Positions 8,799-18,529 are shown, counted from the stretch's first letter. The stretch is DNA of 64,000 nucleotides from Achromobacter pestifer (GCF_013267355.1 NZ_CP053985.1:2294001-2358000); one strand, 5' to 3'. Notes: generated from the letters alone by a model not told the origin. Made by a program: numbers and translations.

Positions 8799-10664
8799 CT
8801 AGGCCGGACGCGGCAAGCGGCGATAGAGCGTGCTGCGGTGCACGCCCAGCGCCCGCGCCGCGCGGCTGACATTGCCGCCATGGGCGGCCAGGGCGTTGTG
8901 GATCGCGGCGTCCGTCATGGCCTGCAGATTTGCGGGATCCGCGTCGCCGCCCGTGGATTGCGGCGCTGCCGCCGCGCCGCGAATGTCGGCAGGCAGCATG
9001 TCGGCGTCGACCACGCCCGCCGGCCCCGCCAGCACGTGCAGCGTACGCAGCACGGCCACCAGTTGCCGATAGTTTCCTGGCCACGCGTACGCAACCAGGA
9101 TGGCTTCGATATCGGGCGGCAGGACCGGTCCCGCGCCTTGCGCCGCCCACAGGCCGCGCAGCAATTCCAGGCGGTCGGCGCGCGCGCGCAGCGGCTCCAG
9201 CGTGACGGTGTATTCGGCGATGCGGAAATACAGGTCCGGGCGCACCGGCGCATCGGGCCCTTCGTGCGCCAAAGGCCGGTGCGTCGCGCACACCAGCGCG
9301 AAGTCCACGGACACCGGCCGCGCCGCGCCCAGCGGCGAAACTTCGCGCGTCTGCAACACGCGCAAGAGGCGCGATTGCAGCATCAGCGGCATATCGCCGA
9401 TCTCGTCCAGGAACAGCACGCCGCCATGCGCCTGGCGCAGCAGTCCCTTGCTGCCCTGGCGCCGCGCACCGGTGAAGGCGCCGTCTTCGTAGCCGAACAG
9501 TTCGGATTCGATCAGGCTTTCAGGCAAGGCCGCGCAGTTCACCGCCACGAAAGGCCCCAACGCGCGCTGGCTGCGCGCATGCAGCTGGCGCGCGAACACT
9601 TCCTTGCCTACGCCGGTTTCGCCCTGCAGCAGGATGGACACGCCCGCATCCGACAGGTGCACGGCGCGCGCCAGCGCGCCCAGGGTCGCGGCATCGAAAT
9701 TCGGCGCGGCGGGACGCGGGCCTGCAGCGGGCGGCAGCGCTGGCCGCGCGGGCGCCTGCGGCGCGCGCGAACGCGGCCAGCGCAAGCGCGCGTGGTACAC
9801 GGCGCCCGAGCGCGCCTGCACCCTGCCGGCCGCGTCGGGGCAGCGTTCCATATCGCCATCGAATACGTCGGCGTAGCGGTACACGCCCAGGGCGGTGGGC
9901 GCCAGGCCCAACGCCTGCAAGGCGCGGCGGTTGGCGCCGATCAGCAGGTCGCCCTGGAAGGCGAGCAGGCCCTCGCCGGGCGCGCCCAGCCCGGCATGGT
10001 CCACGTGCAGCCGCAGCACGGCGTGCTGCTCGTAGGCCTGTTCAAACAAACGGTGCTCGATCAGGTCCACGGCGGCGCGCACCAGCTCCAGCACATCGGG
10101 CCGCAGGTCGCGCGCGGGGCTGGACAGGTCCAGCACGCCCAGCGTGCGGCCCTCGCTGTCGGTAATGGGGACGGCAGCGCAGGTCAGGATACGGTTGGGT
10201 TCGAAATAGTGTTCCGCGCCATGCACGGCAATGGGCCGGCCTTCCACCAGCGCCGTGCCGATGGCGTTGGTGCCTGCCGCCGCTTCGTCCCAGGGCGCGC
10301 CGGGCATCAGCGCCACGCGCGAGGCGCGCTGGGCGAAGCCGGTGTCGCCGTCGGAGTCCAGCACCAGGCCTTGCGCGTCGGACAGGATGACCAAGCCGCC
10401 GCTGCCGCCGGCCTGGCGGCGCAGCAGGGACATGGCGGGTTCAGACAGCCGGCGCAGCGCCTCGTTGCGCTGCTGGGCCTCGCGCAGCTCGCCCTGGGTC
10501 ATGAGTTCGGCGCGGCGCACGCCGCGCATGTCGAAGCCCAGGTCGGCGCAGCGCCGCCACGACCGCAGGATGGGCTCGGCGACCATGCCGCCGGGCACCG
10601 CGCCTTGCTGGTTGAACAGCAGGCGCGCTTGCGTCAGCGCGTGCTGACGGGACTGAGTGGCCAT
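8799..10664 (-). CDS. Sigma-54-dependent activator, AcoR-like
   Basis: A 621-residue regulator. Residues 1-330 contain a GAF-type sensor region with [20 protein letters not shown], a hallmark of AcoR-like proteins. The AAA+ domain has Walker [10 protein letters not shown], the sigma-54 contact loop GAFTGA and Walker [12 protein letters not shown]. The C terminus ends in a FIS-type helix-turn-helix, [20 protein letters not shown]. The ATG at 10664 begins [10 protein letters not shown]; longer frames run into the promoter region. It is divergent from an aldehyde dehydrogenase with a sigma-54 promoter and is very likely its activator, responding to an alcohol, aldehyde or acetoin-type signal. 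Confidence 0.95.
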   Translation of the reverse strand: MATQSRQHALTQARLLFNQQGAVPGGMVAEPILRSWRRCADLGFDMRGVRRAELMTQGELREAQQRNEALRRLSEPAMSLLRRQAGGSGGLVILSDAQGLVLDSDGDTGFAQRASRVALMPGAPWDEAAAGTNAIGTALVEGRPIAVHGAEHYFEPNRILTCAAVPITDSEGRTLGVLDLSSPARDLRPDVLELVRAAVDLIEHRLFEQAYEQHAVLRLHVDHAGLGAPGEGLLAFQGDLLIGANRRALQALGLAPTALGVYRYADVFDGDMERCPDAAGRVQARSGAVYHARLRWPRSRAPQAPARPALPPAAGPRPAAPNFDAATLGALARAVHLSDAGVSILLQGETGVGKEVFARQLHARSQRALGPFVAVNCAALPESLIESELFGYEDGAFTGARRQGSKGLLRQAHGGVLFLDEIGDMPLMLQSRLLRVLQTREVSPLGAARPVSVDFALVCATHRPLAHEGPDAPVRPDLYFRIAEYTVTLEPLRARADRLELLRGLWAAQGAGPVLPPDIEAILVAYAWPGNYRQLVAVLRTLHVLAGPAGVVDADMLPADIRGAAAAPQSTGGDADPANLQAMTDAAIHNALAAHGGNVSRAARALGVHRSTLYRRLPRPA

Positions 10665-10689
10665 GCATGTCTCCTGGGACAGGCATTCT

Positions 10690-10727
10690 GCGACACCTGT
10701 TCCGCGACGATGTCGCAAAAAGCGACA
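10690..10727. promoter_or_regulatory. Candidate upstream activator sites (TGTCGC/GCGACA repeats)
   Basis: A perfect dyad TGTCGC-AAAAA-GCGACA occupies 10711-10727. Further GCGACA (10690-10695) and GCGACG (10704-10709) copies lie just upstream. The cluster is about 180 bases before the -24 element at 10905, the usual distance for activator sites of NtrC-type regulators. It also lies 26 bases from the start of the divergent activator gene, so it may mediate autocontrol. Binding by the neighbouring AcoR-like protein is inferred. Confidence 0.65.
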
Positions 10728-10904
10728 GGGAAAGTGCCCCCACGCCGCACCCGCTGCGCGGGCTTGCTGCCCCCCAAGGGGGCTGGCCCGCCTTGGGGCG
10801 GCCCGGCGGCGGGCCGGTCTTCGAGGGGCGCTACTGCACATCACCCGCTTTGAAAATCTACTTTCGCACGCGTGGCCCGGGCTGTCCAGCGGGGAAGCCC
10901 CGAC

Positions 10905-10920
10905 TGGCACGCTCCTTGCT
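10905..10920 (+). promoter_or_regulatory. Sigma-54 (-24/-12) promoter for the aldehyde dehydrogenase gene
   Basis: TGGCAC-N5-TTGCT matches the RpoN consensus fully. The invariant GG is at 10906-10907 and the GC at 10918-10919, separated by ten bases. It ends 52 bases before the ATG at 10973, leaving room for a leader. Together with the activator sites upstream and the RpoN-dependent regulator encoded divergently, it accounts for most of the 308-base gap 10665-10972. The rest of that gap is GC-rich and shows nothing else. Confidence 0.88.
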
Positions 10921-10972
10921 TGATACAGGACAGGCAGCCCACTGCCGCTATCCCACAATACCGGAGACAAGC

Positions 10973-12502
10973 ATGGACATCGCGACCCGCATCACCCCCG
11001 ACACCTACGGCACGCGCCTGGACCTGAAGACGCAGTACGACAATTTCATCGACGGCAAATGGCAGAAGCCCGCCGACGGCGAATACTTCGACAACGTCAC
11101 GCCGGTCACGGGCCAGGTGCTGACCCGCAATGCCCGCTCGAAGGAGCGCGACATCGAACTGGCGCTGGACGCCGCGCATCGCGCCGCACCCAAGTGGGGG
11201 GCCACGCCGGCCGCCCAGCGCGCCCACATGCTGATGCAGATCGCCGATGTCATGGAGGCGAACCTGGAGCGCCTGGCCACGGCCGAGACCTGGGACAATG
11301 GCAAGCCCATCCGCGAAGCGCGCGCCGCCGACATCCCGCTGGCGATCGACCACTTCCGCTACTTCGCCTCTTGCATCCGCAGCCAGGAAGGCGGGCTGTC
11401 CGAGATCGACAGCGACACGGTGGCCTACCACTTCAACGAACCGCTGGGCGTGGTCGGCCAGATCATCCCGTGGAACTTCCCCATCCTGATGGCGGCGTGG
11501 AAACTTGCGCCGGCGCTGGCCGCGGGCAACTGCGTGGTGCTCAAGCCGGCCGAACAGACGCCGCTGGGCATCCTGCTGCTGATGGAACTGATCGGCGACA
11601 TCCTGCCCCCGGGCGTCTTGAATGTGGTGACGGGTTTCGGCCTGGAAGCCGGCAAGCCGCTGGCCTCCAACAAGCGCATCGCCAAGATCGCCTTCACCGG
11701 CGAAACCACCACCGGCCGGCTCATCATGCAGTACGCCTCGCAGAACATCATTCCCGTCACGCTGGAGCTGGGCGGCAAGTCGCCCAACATCTTCTTCGCC
11801 GATGTGGCCGCGCAGGACGACGATTTCCTCGACAAGGCGGTCGAAGGCTTCGTCATGTTCGCGCTGAACCAGGGCGAAGTCTGCACCTGCCCCAGCCGCG
11901 CGCTGATCCAGGAATCGCTGTACGACAAGTTCATGGAGCGCGCCTTGAAGCGCGTGGCCGAGATCAAGCAAGGCAATCCGCTGGACGCGGACACCATGCT
12001 GGGCGCGCAGGCCTCCACCGAACAGCTGGAGAAGATCCTGTCGTATCTGGACATCGGCAAGCAGGAAGGCGCCGACGTGCTGGCCGGCGGCTCGCGCGCG
12101 CAGATGCAGGGCGCGCTGGAAGGCGGCTATTACGTGCAGCCCACGGTGTTCAAGGGCCACAACAAGATGCGCGTGTTCCAGGAGGAGATCTTCGGGCCGG
12201 TGGTGGCCGTGACGACCTTCAAGGACGCCGACGACGCGCTGGCCCTGGCCAACGACACGCTCTACGGCCTGGGCGCGGGCGTGTGGTCGCGCGACGCCAA
12301 CACCTGCTATCGCATGGGGCGCGCCATCAAGGCGGGCCGCGTGTGGACCAACTGCTATCACGCCTATCCGGCGCATGCGGCGTTTGGCGGCTACAAGCAG
12401 TCCGGCATCGGGCGCGAGAACCACAAGATGATGCTCAACCACTATCAGCAGACCAAGAACCTGCTGGTGAGCTACTCGCCGAAGAAGCTGGGTTTCTTCT
12501 GA
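10973..12502 (+). CDS. aldB: NAD-dependent aldehyde dehydrogenase (AldB/ExaC/AcoD type)
   Basis: A 509-residue aldehyde dehydrogenase close in layout to the acetaldehyde dehydrogenases AcoD, AldB and ExaC. The catalytic Cys304 sits in [12 protein letters not shown], the general base Glu266 in LELGGKSPN, and the cofactor motif FTGETTTG is near residue 241. The ATG at 10973 follows GGAGAC and begins [10 protein letters not shown], as these enzymes do. It is driven by the sigma-54 promoter at 10905 and followed by a DUF779 gene, a common pairing. It oxidises short-chain aldehydes in the cytoplasm. Confidence 0.95.
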   Translation: MDIATRITPDTYGTRLDLKTQYDNFIDGKWQKPADGEYFDNVTPVTGQVLTRNARSKERDIELALDAAHRAAPKWGATPAAQRAHMLMQIADVMEANLERLATAETWDNGKPIREARAADIPLAIDHFRYFASCIRSQEGGLSEIDSDTVAYHFNEPLGVVGQIIPWNFPILMAAWKLAPALAAGNCVVLKPAEQTPLGILLLMELIGDILPPGVLNVVTGFGLEAGKPLASNKRIAKIAFTGETTTGRLIMQYASQNIIPVTLELGGKSPNIFFADVAAQDDDFLDKAVEGFVMFALNQGEVCTCPSRALIQESLYDKFMERALKRVAEIKQGNPLDADTMLGAQASTEQLEKILSYLDIGKQEGADVLAGGSRAQMQGALEGGYYVQPTVFKGHNKMRVFQEEIFGPVVAVTTFKDADDALALANDTLYGLGAGVWSRDANTCYRMGRAIKAGRVWTNCYHAYPAHAAFGGYKQSGIGRENHKMMLNHYQQTKNLLVSYSPKKLGFF

Positions 12503-12517
12503 CCTGCTTGTGTTCCG

Positions 12518-12541
12518 GCGCCGGGCCGCGAGGCCCGGCGC
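12518..12541 (+). other. GC-rich hairpin between the aldehyde dehydrogenase and DUF779 genes
   Basis: GCGCCGGGCC, a GCGA loop and GGCCCGGCGC form a perfect ten-base stem with a GNRA-type loop, 15 bases after the aldehyde dehydrogenase stop. No T-tract follows, so complete termination is unlikely. It may stabilise the upstream message or lower expression of DUF779, which has its own AAGGAG site before its start. Confidence 0.6.
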
Positions 12542-12559
12542 GCCTCAAAGGAGCCTGAC

Positions 12560-12937
12560 ATGGCAGAGCAAACGCCGCGCGTGGTCGCCACCGACGAGGC
12601 GCGCAGCCTGATCGAGACATTGCGGGCCAAGCATGGCCCGCTGATGTTCCACCAGTCCGGCGGCTGCTGCGACGGCAGTTCGCCCATGTGCTACGCCCAG
12701 GGCGAATTCATGGTGGGGGGTTCGGACGTGCTGCTGGGCGAACTGGAAGGCTGCCCGTTCTACATGGGCGAGGACCAGTTCGCCTATTGGGAGCACACCC
12801 AGCTCATCATCGACGCCGTGCCCGGCCGGGGCGGCGCCTTCTCGCTGGACAGCGCGGAAGGCAAGCGCTTCCTGCTGCGTTCACGGCTGTATTCGGACGA
12901 GGAGTGGGCGCGGGTGGCGCCCGTCAGCAAGGGCTGA
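12560..12937 (+). CDS. DUF779 family protein
   Basis: A 125-residue soluble protein with the family core FHQSGGCCDGSSPMCY near residues 32-47 and EGCPFYMGEDQFAYWEHTQL near 64. These genes are often found directly after acetaldehyde/aldehyde dehydrogenase genes, as here. Their function is not established. The paired Cys residues may bind a metal or protect the dehydrogenase, but that is speculation. AAGGAG lies seven bases before the ATG, and the gene should be co-transcribed from the sigma-54 promoter. Confidence 0.9.
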   Translation: MAEQTPRVVATDEARSLIETLRAKHGPLMFHQSGGCCDGSSPMCYAQGEFMVGGSDVLLGELEGCPFYMGEDQFAYWEHTQLIIDAVPGRGGAFSLDSAEGKRFLLRSRLYSDEEWARVAPVSKG

Positions 12938-12959
12938 CCTGACCCTGCCGGCGTTTCGC

Positions 12960-12980
12960 GCGGGGCCCTAGCGGCCCCGC
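12960..12980. terminator. Possible transcription-end hairpin between convergent genes
   Basis: GCGGGGCC-CTAGC-GGCCCCGC forms an eight-base perfect stem 23 bases after the DUF779 stop, where plus- and minus-strand genes meet. It has no T-run, so it is a weak terminator candidate. Its loop contains the stop codon of the small minus-strand frame. Confidence 0.4.
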
Positions 12981-13135
12981 GGGCCGCCTTGCGGACTGCC
13001 CTTGTCCGGCGTGCCGGCCTCGGCCGCCTGTTTCCACTGGAACGACACGCGCCGGATGCGCGCGGCCCGGAATTGCGTGAACGAACGGCCGCCCGGCATG
13101 GGCGCGCCGCGATAGGCACTGCTGGCGTTTTTCAT
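12968..13135 (-). CDS. Small hypothetical basic protein (55 residues)
   Basis: An open frame of 55 codons beginning MKNASSAYRGAPMPGGRSF and rich in Arg, Gln and Ser. It lies between the stop of the DsbA-like isomerase gene (13177, same strand) and the convergent DUF779 gene. No strong ribosome-binding site is visible, and its last codons overlap a GC-rich hairpin (12960-12980). The composition is protein-like rather than that of a shadow frame, and no other gene covers the interval. No family is recognised. Confidence 0.4.
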   Translation of the reverse strand: MKNASSAYRGAPMPGGRSFTQFRAARIRRVSFQWKQAAEAGTPDKGSPQGGPRGR

Positions 13136-13176
13136 TGCTGAAGTCGCGTTGACGAAAAAACTTGCTTGGGCAGCGT

Positions 13177-13830
13177 TCAGGGACGCGCGGCCGATGAGTT
13201 CCAGGCGCTGGCGGGCGCCACGCGGCGGGTCCATTCCAGCGCATCTTCGAGACGGTCGTTGCCCCAGAACATCTCGCCGTCGACAAAGAAAGTGGGCGCG
13301 CCGAACAGGCCCAGGTTGCGCGCCTGGTCGACCTGGCGGCGCAGCGCCTCCTTGGCGGCTTCGGACTTACCGCGGGCGATCAGGGCAGCGGCATCCAGCC
13401 CCAGGTCCGTCAGCAGCCCGTGCACCACGTCTTCGGACTGGATATCCAGGTCGTGCTGGAAATTGGCGCGGAACACCGCCACGCAGAAATCGCGGCCCCA
13501 GGGTTCGTCCTGACCCAGCAGCGCAATGCGCGCGGGCAGCACGCTCATGCGCGGAAACAAGCGGGGACGGTTGTAGACCAGGCCGTACTTTTCGGCCAGG
13601 CGGGCAATGTCGCGCATCATGTAGGCGCCCTTGCCCGGAAACAGCCGGAACGGCGTGTCGTTCCAGCCCTGGGCCTGGAAGATCGGACCCAGCAGGAAGG
13701 GACGCAGGTCGACCCGGACCCCGGCCTCTTGCGCCAGGGCGTCGATGCGTTCGATCGCCAGATAGCTGTATGGGCTGGCGAAATCGAACCACATCTCGAT
13801 GCGGGGCGTGTCGGGCAGGGGCGCAGTCAT
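13177..13830 (-). CDS. DsbA-fold 2-hydroxychromene-2-carboxylate isomerase family protein
   Basis: A 217-residue thioredoxin-fold protein of the NahD/kappa-class GST type. It starts IEMWFDFASPYSYLA, where the active-site Ser of the family replaces the DsbA Cys. LFGAPTFFVDGEMFWGNDRL near residue 175 is the conserved cis-Pro and substrate region. Members isomerise hydroxychromene carboxylates using glutathione, or act as general glutathione transferases. No naphthalene pathway genes are nearby, so the role is open. ATG (13830) is chosen; a GTG one codon earlier is also possible. Confidence 0.88.
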   Translation of the reverse strand: MTAPLPDTPRIEMWFDFASPYSYLAIERIDALAQEAGVRVDLRPFLLGPIFQAQGWNDTPFRLFPGKGAYMMRDIARLAEKYGLVYNRPRLFPRMSVLPARIALLGQDEPWGRDFCVAVFRANFQHDLDIQSEDVVHGLLTDLGLDAAALIARGKSEAAKEALRRQVDQARNLGLFGAPTFFVDGEMFWGNDRLEDALEWTRRVAPASAWNSSAARP

Positions 13831-13847
13831 CACAAGGGCTCCGGGGG

Positions 13848-14084
13848 CTACGAAATTAGCGCGACCTGCGCATCCGGCAGGCCGCTGAGAACGACATCGC
13901 GATCGCTGCCGACGGTGATGGAATCACCGGCTTGAAGCACGCTGTCATCGAAGCGCCGGTACTCGGACAGCCACAAGGTGCCGGCGTGACACACGATGCG
14001 GACGCCCGAGGCGTGCTTGAGCAGCATAGTCGAGCCGCCGGCCAAGCGGAATGACATTCCCGCAGTGCAACATACCTGGATCAT
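13848..14084 (-). CDS. DUF2917 domain protein
   Basis: A 78-residue protein with the short cupin-like pattern of DUF2917: FRLAGGSTMLL, then HAGTLWLSEYRRFDDSVLQAGDSITV and VVLSGLPDAQVALIS. AGGGG six bases before the ATG supports the start. It is divergent from a LysR gene 142 bases away, and this family frequently sits beside such regulators in beta-proteobacteria. Its function is unknown. Confidence 0.82.
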   Translation of the reverse strand: MIQVCCTAGMSFRLAGGSTMLLKHASGVRIVCHAGTLWLSEYRRFDDSVLQAGDSITVGSDRDVVLSGLPDAQVALIS

Positions 14085-14226
14085 GGCGTACCCCTGGGCC
14101 GCGGCGGCGGCGATCGCGGCGGATTGCGGGGCTGCGCCCCTTCACCCGTCGTCTGAGTGCTATTGGACGCCCTGGAGGTACTATTGCTCAAGCGACATTT
14201 CCGTCCGATACGCATGAGTTTCACGA

Positions 14227-15144
14227 ATGCCATATCCGCTGGCCAAACTCCCGCCGCTTGATCTGGTCCGAGGTTTCGTGGCCGTGGGCCGCCGCATGAG
14301 CATCACGCTGGCCGCGCAGGATCTGCATGTGACCCAGTCGGCCGTGAGCCGCCAGATCCGGGCGCTGGAGACCCACCTGGGCGTGCCCCTGCTGGTGCGC
14401 GGATTCCGCAGCGTGTCATTCACCTCCGAAGGCGCGCAACTGTTCCGCATGGCCGACGTGTGGCTGAGCCAGCTGGGCGACCTGACCGAGCAGCTGCGCG
14501 CGCCCGAGCGCCGTACCCCCGTCACCGTGACCACGACCATAGGCGTGGCCTCGCTGTGGCTGCTGCCGCGGCTGGGAGACTTCCAGGCGGCGCATCCGCA
14601 TATCGACGTGCGCGTGGCGGCCGACAACCGGTTGATCGACATCGACCGCGAAAGCGTGGACATCGCCATCCGCTACAGCCTGCGCGACGGCGTGCCGGAC
14701 AATGCGGCCTGGCTGTTCGGCGAGGCGGTAGTGCCGGTGGCCCACCCCTCGCTCAAGACCCGCATGCTGGATGCCGAGGAGCTGCAGCGCCACGTGCTGC
14801 TGGAATTCGACGACCCGACGCGCCCCTGGCTGCAATGGTCGGAATGGCTGAACGCGCGCGGTCTGGGCCGCATGCCCACCCGGGGCATGCTGCGCTTCAA
14901 TCAGTACGACCAGATCGTGCACGCCGCGCTGGCAGGCCACGGCATCGCGCTGGGACGGCTGGCGCTGATCGCGCCCATGCTTGCGGACAAGCGCCTGGAG
15001 GCCGTCGGCGGCCAGGCCGCCAGCGCCACCGAGCACGCCTACTGGCTGGTGCGCAATACACGCCGCGCCACGCCGGACGCGGAAGTCGTCACGCGCTGGC
15101 TGATGGAACAGGCCGAGGCCACGGCGCGTGAACTGACCGCATAG
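14227..15144 (+). CDS. LysR-family regulator (GcvA-like)
   Basis: A 305-residue regulator. Its HTH reads MSITLAAQDLHVTQSAVSRQIRALE (residues about 24-48), of the GcvA/AmpR type, and is followed by a substrate-binding domain with DIDRESVDIAIRYS near residue 138. It is divergent from the DUF2917 gene, and the shared gap 14085-14226 should hold its operator. The gap contains AT-rich stretches but no clear T-N11-A dyad that I could single out. The likely target is the DUF2917 gene or itself. Confidence 0.92.
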   Translation: MPYPLAKLPPLDLVRGFVAVGRRMSITLAAQDLHVTQSAVSRQIRALETHLGVPLLVRGFRSVSFTSEGAQLFRMADVWLSQLGDLTEQLRAPERRTPVTVTTTIGVASLWLLPRLGDFQAAHPHIDVRVAADNRLIDIDRESVDIAIRYSLRDGVPDNAAWLFGEAVVPVAHPSLKTRMLDAEELQRHVLLEFDDPTRPWLQWSEWLNARGLGRMPTRGMLRFNQYDQIVHAALAGHGIALGRLALIAPMLADKRLEAVGGQAASATEHAYWLVRNTRRATPDAEVVTRWLMEQAEATARELTA

Positions 15145-15243
15145 GCAACTTCAGCTCCGCGCTACAAAATCCATACAGATCTTCATAACTTGGGACGGCT
15201 GTTCCAGTAGATTGCGGCGCTGGTCCGTAATCCCGCTCCCAAG

Positions 15244-17310
15244 ATGTTGACAAGGCTTTTCCGTCCGACGCCGGGATGGCAAGACTGGTTCGCCAATTTT
15301 CAGCGTTCCTTCCTGATCCTGCTGGCCCCGTGGCTGATCAGCGTGCTGGCGCAAAGCGCCGGGCGCGGCTACCTGCTGCTGCGCTATGCCGCGCCCGGCA
15401 CATATGACGCGCTGCCCCAGGACGTGCGGCGCAGCCTGGCAACCGGGCTGCTGTTCGACATCAAGGTCGCCAGCATCGCCTATTCGGCGCTGCTCTTGCT
15501 GTCCATGGCCGCCGCTGCCCAGCCCGGCCTGCAACAACGCTGGCACCGCTATCTGCCGGGGCTGGGCGCGGCCATGGCGACGCTGTTCGCCGCCATCACC
15601 ATCGTCAGCGTCTTCTACTTCGCCACGTTCTCGCGGTCGATCGACATCTTCGTGTTCGGCCTGGTCGACGACGATACCCACGCCATCCTGATGACTCTCT
15701 GGCATGGCTACCCGCTGGGGCAGGCCGGCCTGCTGCTGGCTGCGGTGCTGGCAGGCACCTGGTGGCTCGGCCGCCGCTGGCGCAGCCGGGTGCAGCGCCT
15801 GCCGCTCAAGCGCCGCGCATTCGTGCCCAGCCTGTTCCTGTTCGCGCTGATCATCGGCATCACCGTGCTGGCCTGCAGGGGCTCATTGGGCAGGTTCCCG
15901 CTCAACAAGGACGACACCAGCATCTCGTCGCTGCGCCTGCTCAACGACATCGCGCCCAATGGCGTCTCGGCCTTTTCCTGGGCGCTGTCGGACCGCGGCA
16001 ACGACAAGCGTTTCGAACCCGTCACCGCGCGCGAGGGACGCCTGCTCTACGAGCGCTTCCTGGGCTGGCCGGACGACGGCCTGCGGCCCTTCATGGCCGC
16101 CACCGGATCCAACCCGACGGCAGCCGCGCAGCCGCCGCACGTGGTGTTGCAGGTCATGGAGAGCATGGGCGCGCATCTGAACGCTTATGACCGTCCCGGC
16201 CGCGATCTGCTCGGCGCGCTGCGCCCGCACTGGCGCGAGGACTGGGTATTCGAGCGCTTCGTGGCCGAAGGCAACGGCACCATCGAATCATTGAGCCTGC
16301 TGCTGGTGCGCAGCCCGATTGCGGCGGTCGGCCAATCCTCGGCGGCGGACACGCCTTTCGCCAGCAATGCCTTCACGCCCTTTCTGCAACGCGGCTACCG
16401 GGTCCTCTTCGTCACGTCCGGCGCCGCTACCTGGCGCAACCTCGGCGTCTTCGCCACCCAGCTGGGCGCGCACGAATTCGTGGACCAGCAAACCCTCAGG
16501 GCGCGCTATCCCCAAGCCCGGACGGGAACCTGGGGCGTGCCCGACGAGTACATGTTCCGCTACATCGAGGAGCGGCTGGCGCAAGGCAGCCGGGACGGCC
16601 AGCCGCTATTCATCGTGGCCTTGTCGACCACCCACCATCCCCCGTTCATCGTGCCCGAGGGCGGCCAGCGCGGCGGCCTGCCCCTGGACGATGTGGCTGG
16701 CCTGCCCTACTTCAAGGCCTGGGATGCACTGGCGGCGGCGTTCGACACCCTGCGCTACGCCAACGACCAGTTGGGCGGCTTCCTCACGCGCCTGAAGGCC
16801 TCGGACAGCGGGTCGCGGACCATCGTCGCCGTAACCGGCGACCACAACATCCTGGGCATCGACTATCAGGATCCGAAGGACGCGGCGCTGGCGCGCGCGG
16901 TACCGTTCTACCTGTATGTGCCGCCGGCGTACCGGGCGCAGGCGCGCTACGATCCGGCGCGCGTGGGCAGCCACAAGGACATCCTGCCCACGCTGTACCA
17001 CCTGAGCCTGCCGAATACACCCTACTTCCGCAGCGGCTGCGACCTGCTGGCCACGCGGCCCGATCCGGCCTGGTGCTTCGGTTTCAACAACAGGCACGTG
17101 CTGTTGACCGATGAAGGGGTATTCCGGCCGGACAAGCCCGGCCGCATCCTGCCCTGGGCAGGTCCGTCGGGGCTGGCGCTGGGAGAAGAACAGGACGCCA
17201 GCGCCGAGCAATGGGAAGAACAGGTGCGGCTGAACGCCTACGCGCCGCTGCTGCACTGGCAAATCAATTACCAGGTGCAGGAGCTGGGCCGCGCAGGCCA
17301 GAAGCGCTAG
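15244..17310 (+). CDS. LTA synthase-like membrane sulfatase/phosphotransferase
   Basis: A 688-residue protein. Residues 1-215 hold about five transmembrane helices, followed by an alkaline-phosphatase/sulfatase domain. The domain opens with PHVVLQVMESMGAHL near residue 298. The probable nucleophile Thr is in EGNGTIESLS near residue 345, and metal ligands lie in VTGDHNILG near residue 536. Such enzymes transfer phosphoglycerol or phosphoethanolamine groups to envelope glycans on the periplasmic side. No glycan synthesis genes are adjacent, so the acceptor is unknown. The gene stands alone between a LysR gene and convergent selD. Confidence 0.88.
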   Translation: MLTRLFRPTPGWQDWFANFQRSFLILLAPWLISVLAQSAGRGYLLLRYAAPGTYDALPQDVRRSLATGLLFDIKVASIAYSALLLLSMAAAAQPGLQQRWHRYLPGLGAAMATLFAAITIVSVFYFATFSRSIDIFVFGLVDDDTHAILMTLWHGYPLGQAGLLLAAVLAGTWWLGRRWRSRVQRLPLKRRAFVPSLFLFALIIGITVLACRGSLGRFPLNKDDTSISSLRLLNDIAPNGVSAFSWALSDRGNDKRFEPVTAREGRLLYERFLGWPDDGLRPFMAATGSNPTAAAQPPHVVLQVMESMGAHLNAYDRPGRDLLGALRPHWREDWVFERFVAEGNGTIESLSLLLVRSPIAAVGQSSAADTPFASNAFTPFLQRGYRVLFVTSGAATWRNLGVFATQLGAHEFVDQQTLRARYPQARTGTWGVPDEYMFRYIEERLAQGSRDGQPLFIVALSTTHHPPFIVPEGGQRGGLPLDDVAGLPYFKAWDALAAAFDTLRYANDQLGGFLTRLKASDSGSRTIVAVTGDHNILGIDYQDPKDAALARAVPFYLYVPPAYRAQARYDPARVGSHKDILPTLYHLSLPNTPYFRSGCDLLATRPDPAWCFGFNNRHVLLTDEGVFRPDKPGRILPWAGPSGLALGEEQDASAEQWEEQVRLNAYAPLLHWQINYQVQELGRAGQKR

Positions 17311-17325
17311 CGCGGCTCGCGCGTT

Positions 17326-18390
17326 TCAGGCTACGCGCACTTCGGGCTCGCCCGCGCGCATGTCGCCAATGACGGCCGCCTGCTCGAAGCCGTGCTGGCG
17401 GAACAGGTCCAGCACCGCCTGCGCGGCGTCCGGCGAGCAGGCCACCAGCAGCCCGCCCGCGGTCTGCGGATCGGTCAGCAAGGCCCGCTCGGTGTCAGTC
17501 ACGCCCTCGCCCAGGCGCACGGAAGCGCCATAGGACGCCCAGTTGCGGCCGGACGCGCCGGTGATGACGCCGTCCGCCGCGAAGGCTTGCACGCCGGGCA
17601 GCCAGGGCAGCGCATCGCGACGCACATGCGCCGTCAGTTGCGCGCCGCGCGCCATTTCCAGCGTATGACCCAACAGGCCGAAGCCGGTCACGTCAGTGAT
17701 GGCGTGCACGCCATCCATCGCGCCCAGCGCCGGGCCCGGCCGGTTCAGGCGCGTGGTCTCGGTGATCATGGCGCGGTAGCCCGCGTCGTCAAGCCGGTTC
17801 TTCTTCAGCGCGGCCGACAGGATGCCCACGCCCAGCGCCTTGCCCAGGATCAGCACGTCTCCGGCACGCGCATCGGCATTGCGCTTGATGCGCGCGGGAT
17901 GCACCAGGCCCATCGCCGCCAGGCCGTAGATGGGTTCGACGGAGTCGATGCTATGGCCGCCCGCCACCGGAATGCCAGCGTCCTTGCAGACGGCTTCGCC
18001 GCCGCGCAGGATGTCGGCGATGACGCTGTGCGGCAGCACGTTGATGGGCATGCCCACGATGGCCAGCGCCATGATGGGCGTGCCGCCCATCGCATACACG
18101 TCCGACAGCGCGTTGGTCGCAGCGATGCGGCCGAAATCGTAGGGGTCGTCCACGATGGGCATGAAAAAGTCGGTGGTGGCGATGAGCGCCTGTTCATCGT
18201 TCAGCCGGTAGACCGCCGCGTCGTCGGCCGTCTCGGTGCCCACCAGCAGATCGGGGTAGCTGACCGCCGGGCCGAAGCGCTTGAGCAGCTCGGACAATAC
18301 GCCCGGCGCGATCTTGCAGCCACAGCCGCCGCCGTGCGAAAGCGAAGTCAATCGCGGCACCGCCGCGCTGGCAACATCCTGGGTGGTCAT
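17326..18390 (-). CDS. selD: Selenophosphate synthase
   Basis: A 354-residue SelD, which makes selenophosphate from selenide and ATP for selenocysteine and selenouridine. The active-site loop SHGGGCGCKIAP has Cys23 at the position of the catalytic Cys17 of E. coli, with Lys26 matching Lys20. It is therefore a Cys enzyme, not a Sec enzyme. GTETADDAAVY and DPYDFGRIAATNALSDVYAMGG are the other family signatures. It starts the selenium locus but is transcribed leftward, away from two plus-strand genes that separate it from selC, selB and selA. Confidence 0.97.
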   Translation of the reverse strand: MTTQDVASAAVPRLTSLSHGGGCGCKIAPGVLSELLKRFGPAVSYPDLLVGTETADDAAVYRLNDEQALIATTDFFMPIVDDPYDFGRIAATNALSDVYAMGGTPIMALAIVGMPINVLPHSVIADILRGGEAVCKDAGIPVAGGHSIDSVEPIYGLAAMGLVHPARIKRNADARAGDVLILGKALGVGILSAALKKNRLDDAGYRAMITETTRLNRPGPALGAMDGVHAITDVTGFGLLGHTLEMARGAQLTAHVRRDALPWLPGVQAFAADGVITGASGRNWASYGASVRLGEGVTDTERALLTDPQTAGGLLVACSPDAAQAVLDLFRQHGFEQAAVIGDMRAGEPEVRVA

Positions 18391-18529
18391 CTGAATCTCC
18401 GTTGGTCAGAGGAAAAGGATAGCACCGCCCCCGGGATTGGCCCTATGATGATCCGGCAGCACGCAGCAACGGACGGCCGCCCGGCCCCGGGCGCACCGAC
18501 AGCCAATCTTCACCGTGAGTGAGGGCTAC

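Noticed and set aside
8838..10853. Long plus-strand open frame opposite the sigma-54 activator gene
   Set aside because: It is a shadow of the AcoR-like gene, whose Walker A, GAFTGA and HTH motifs are all intact on the minus strand.
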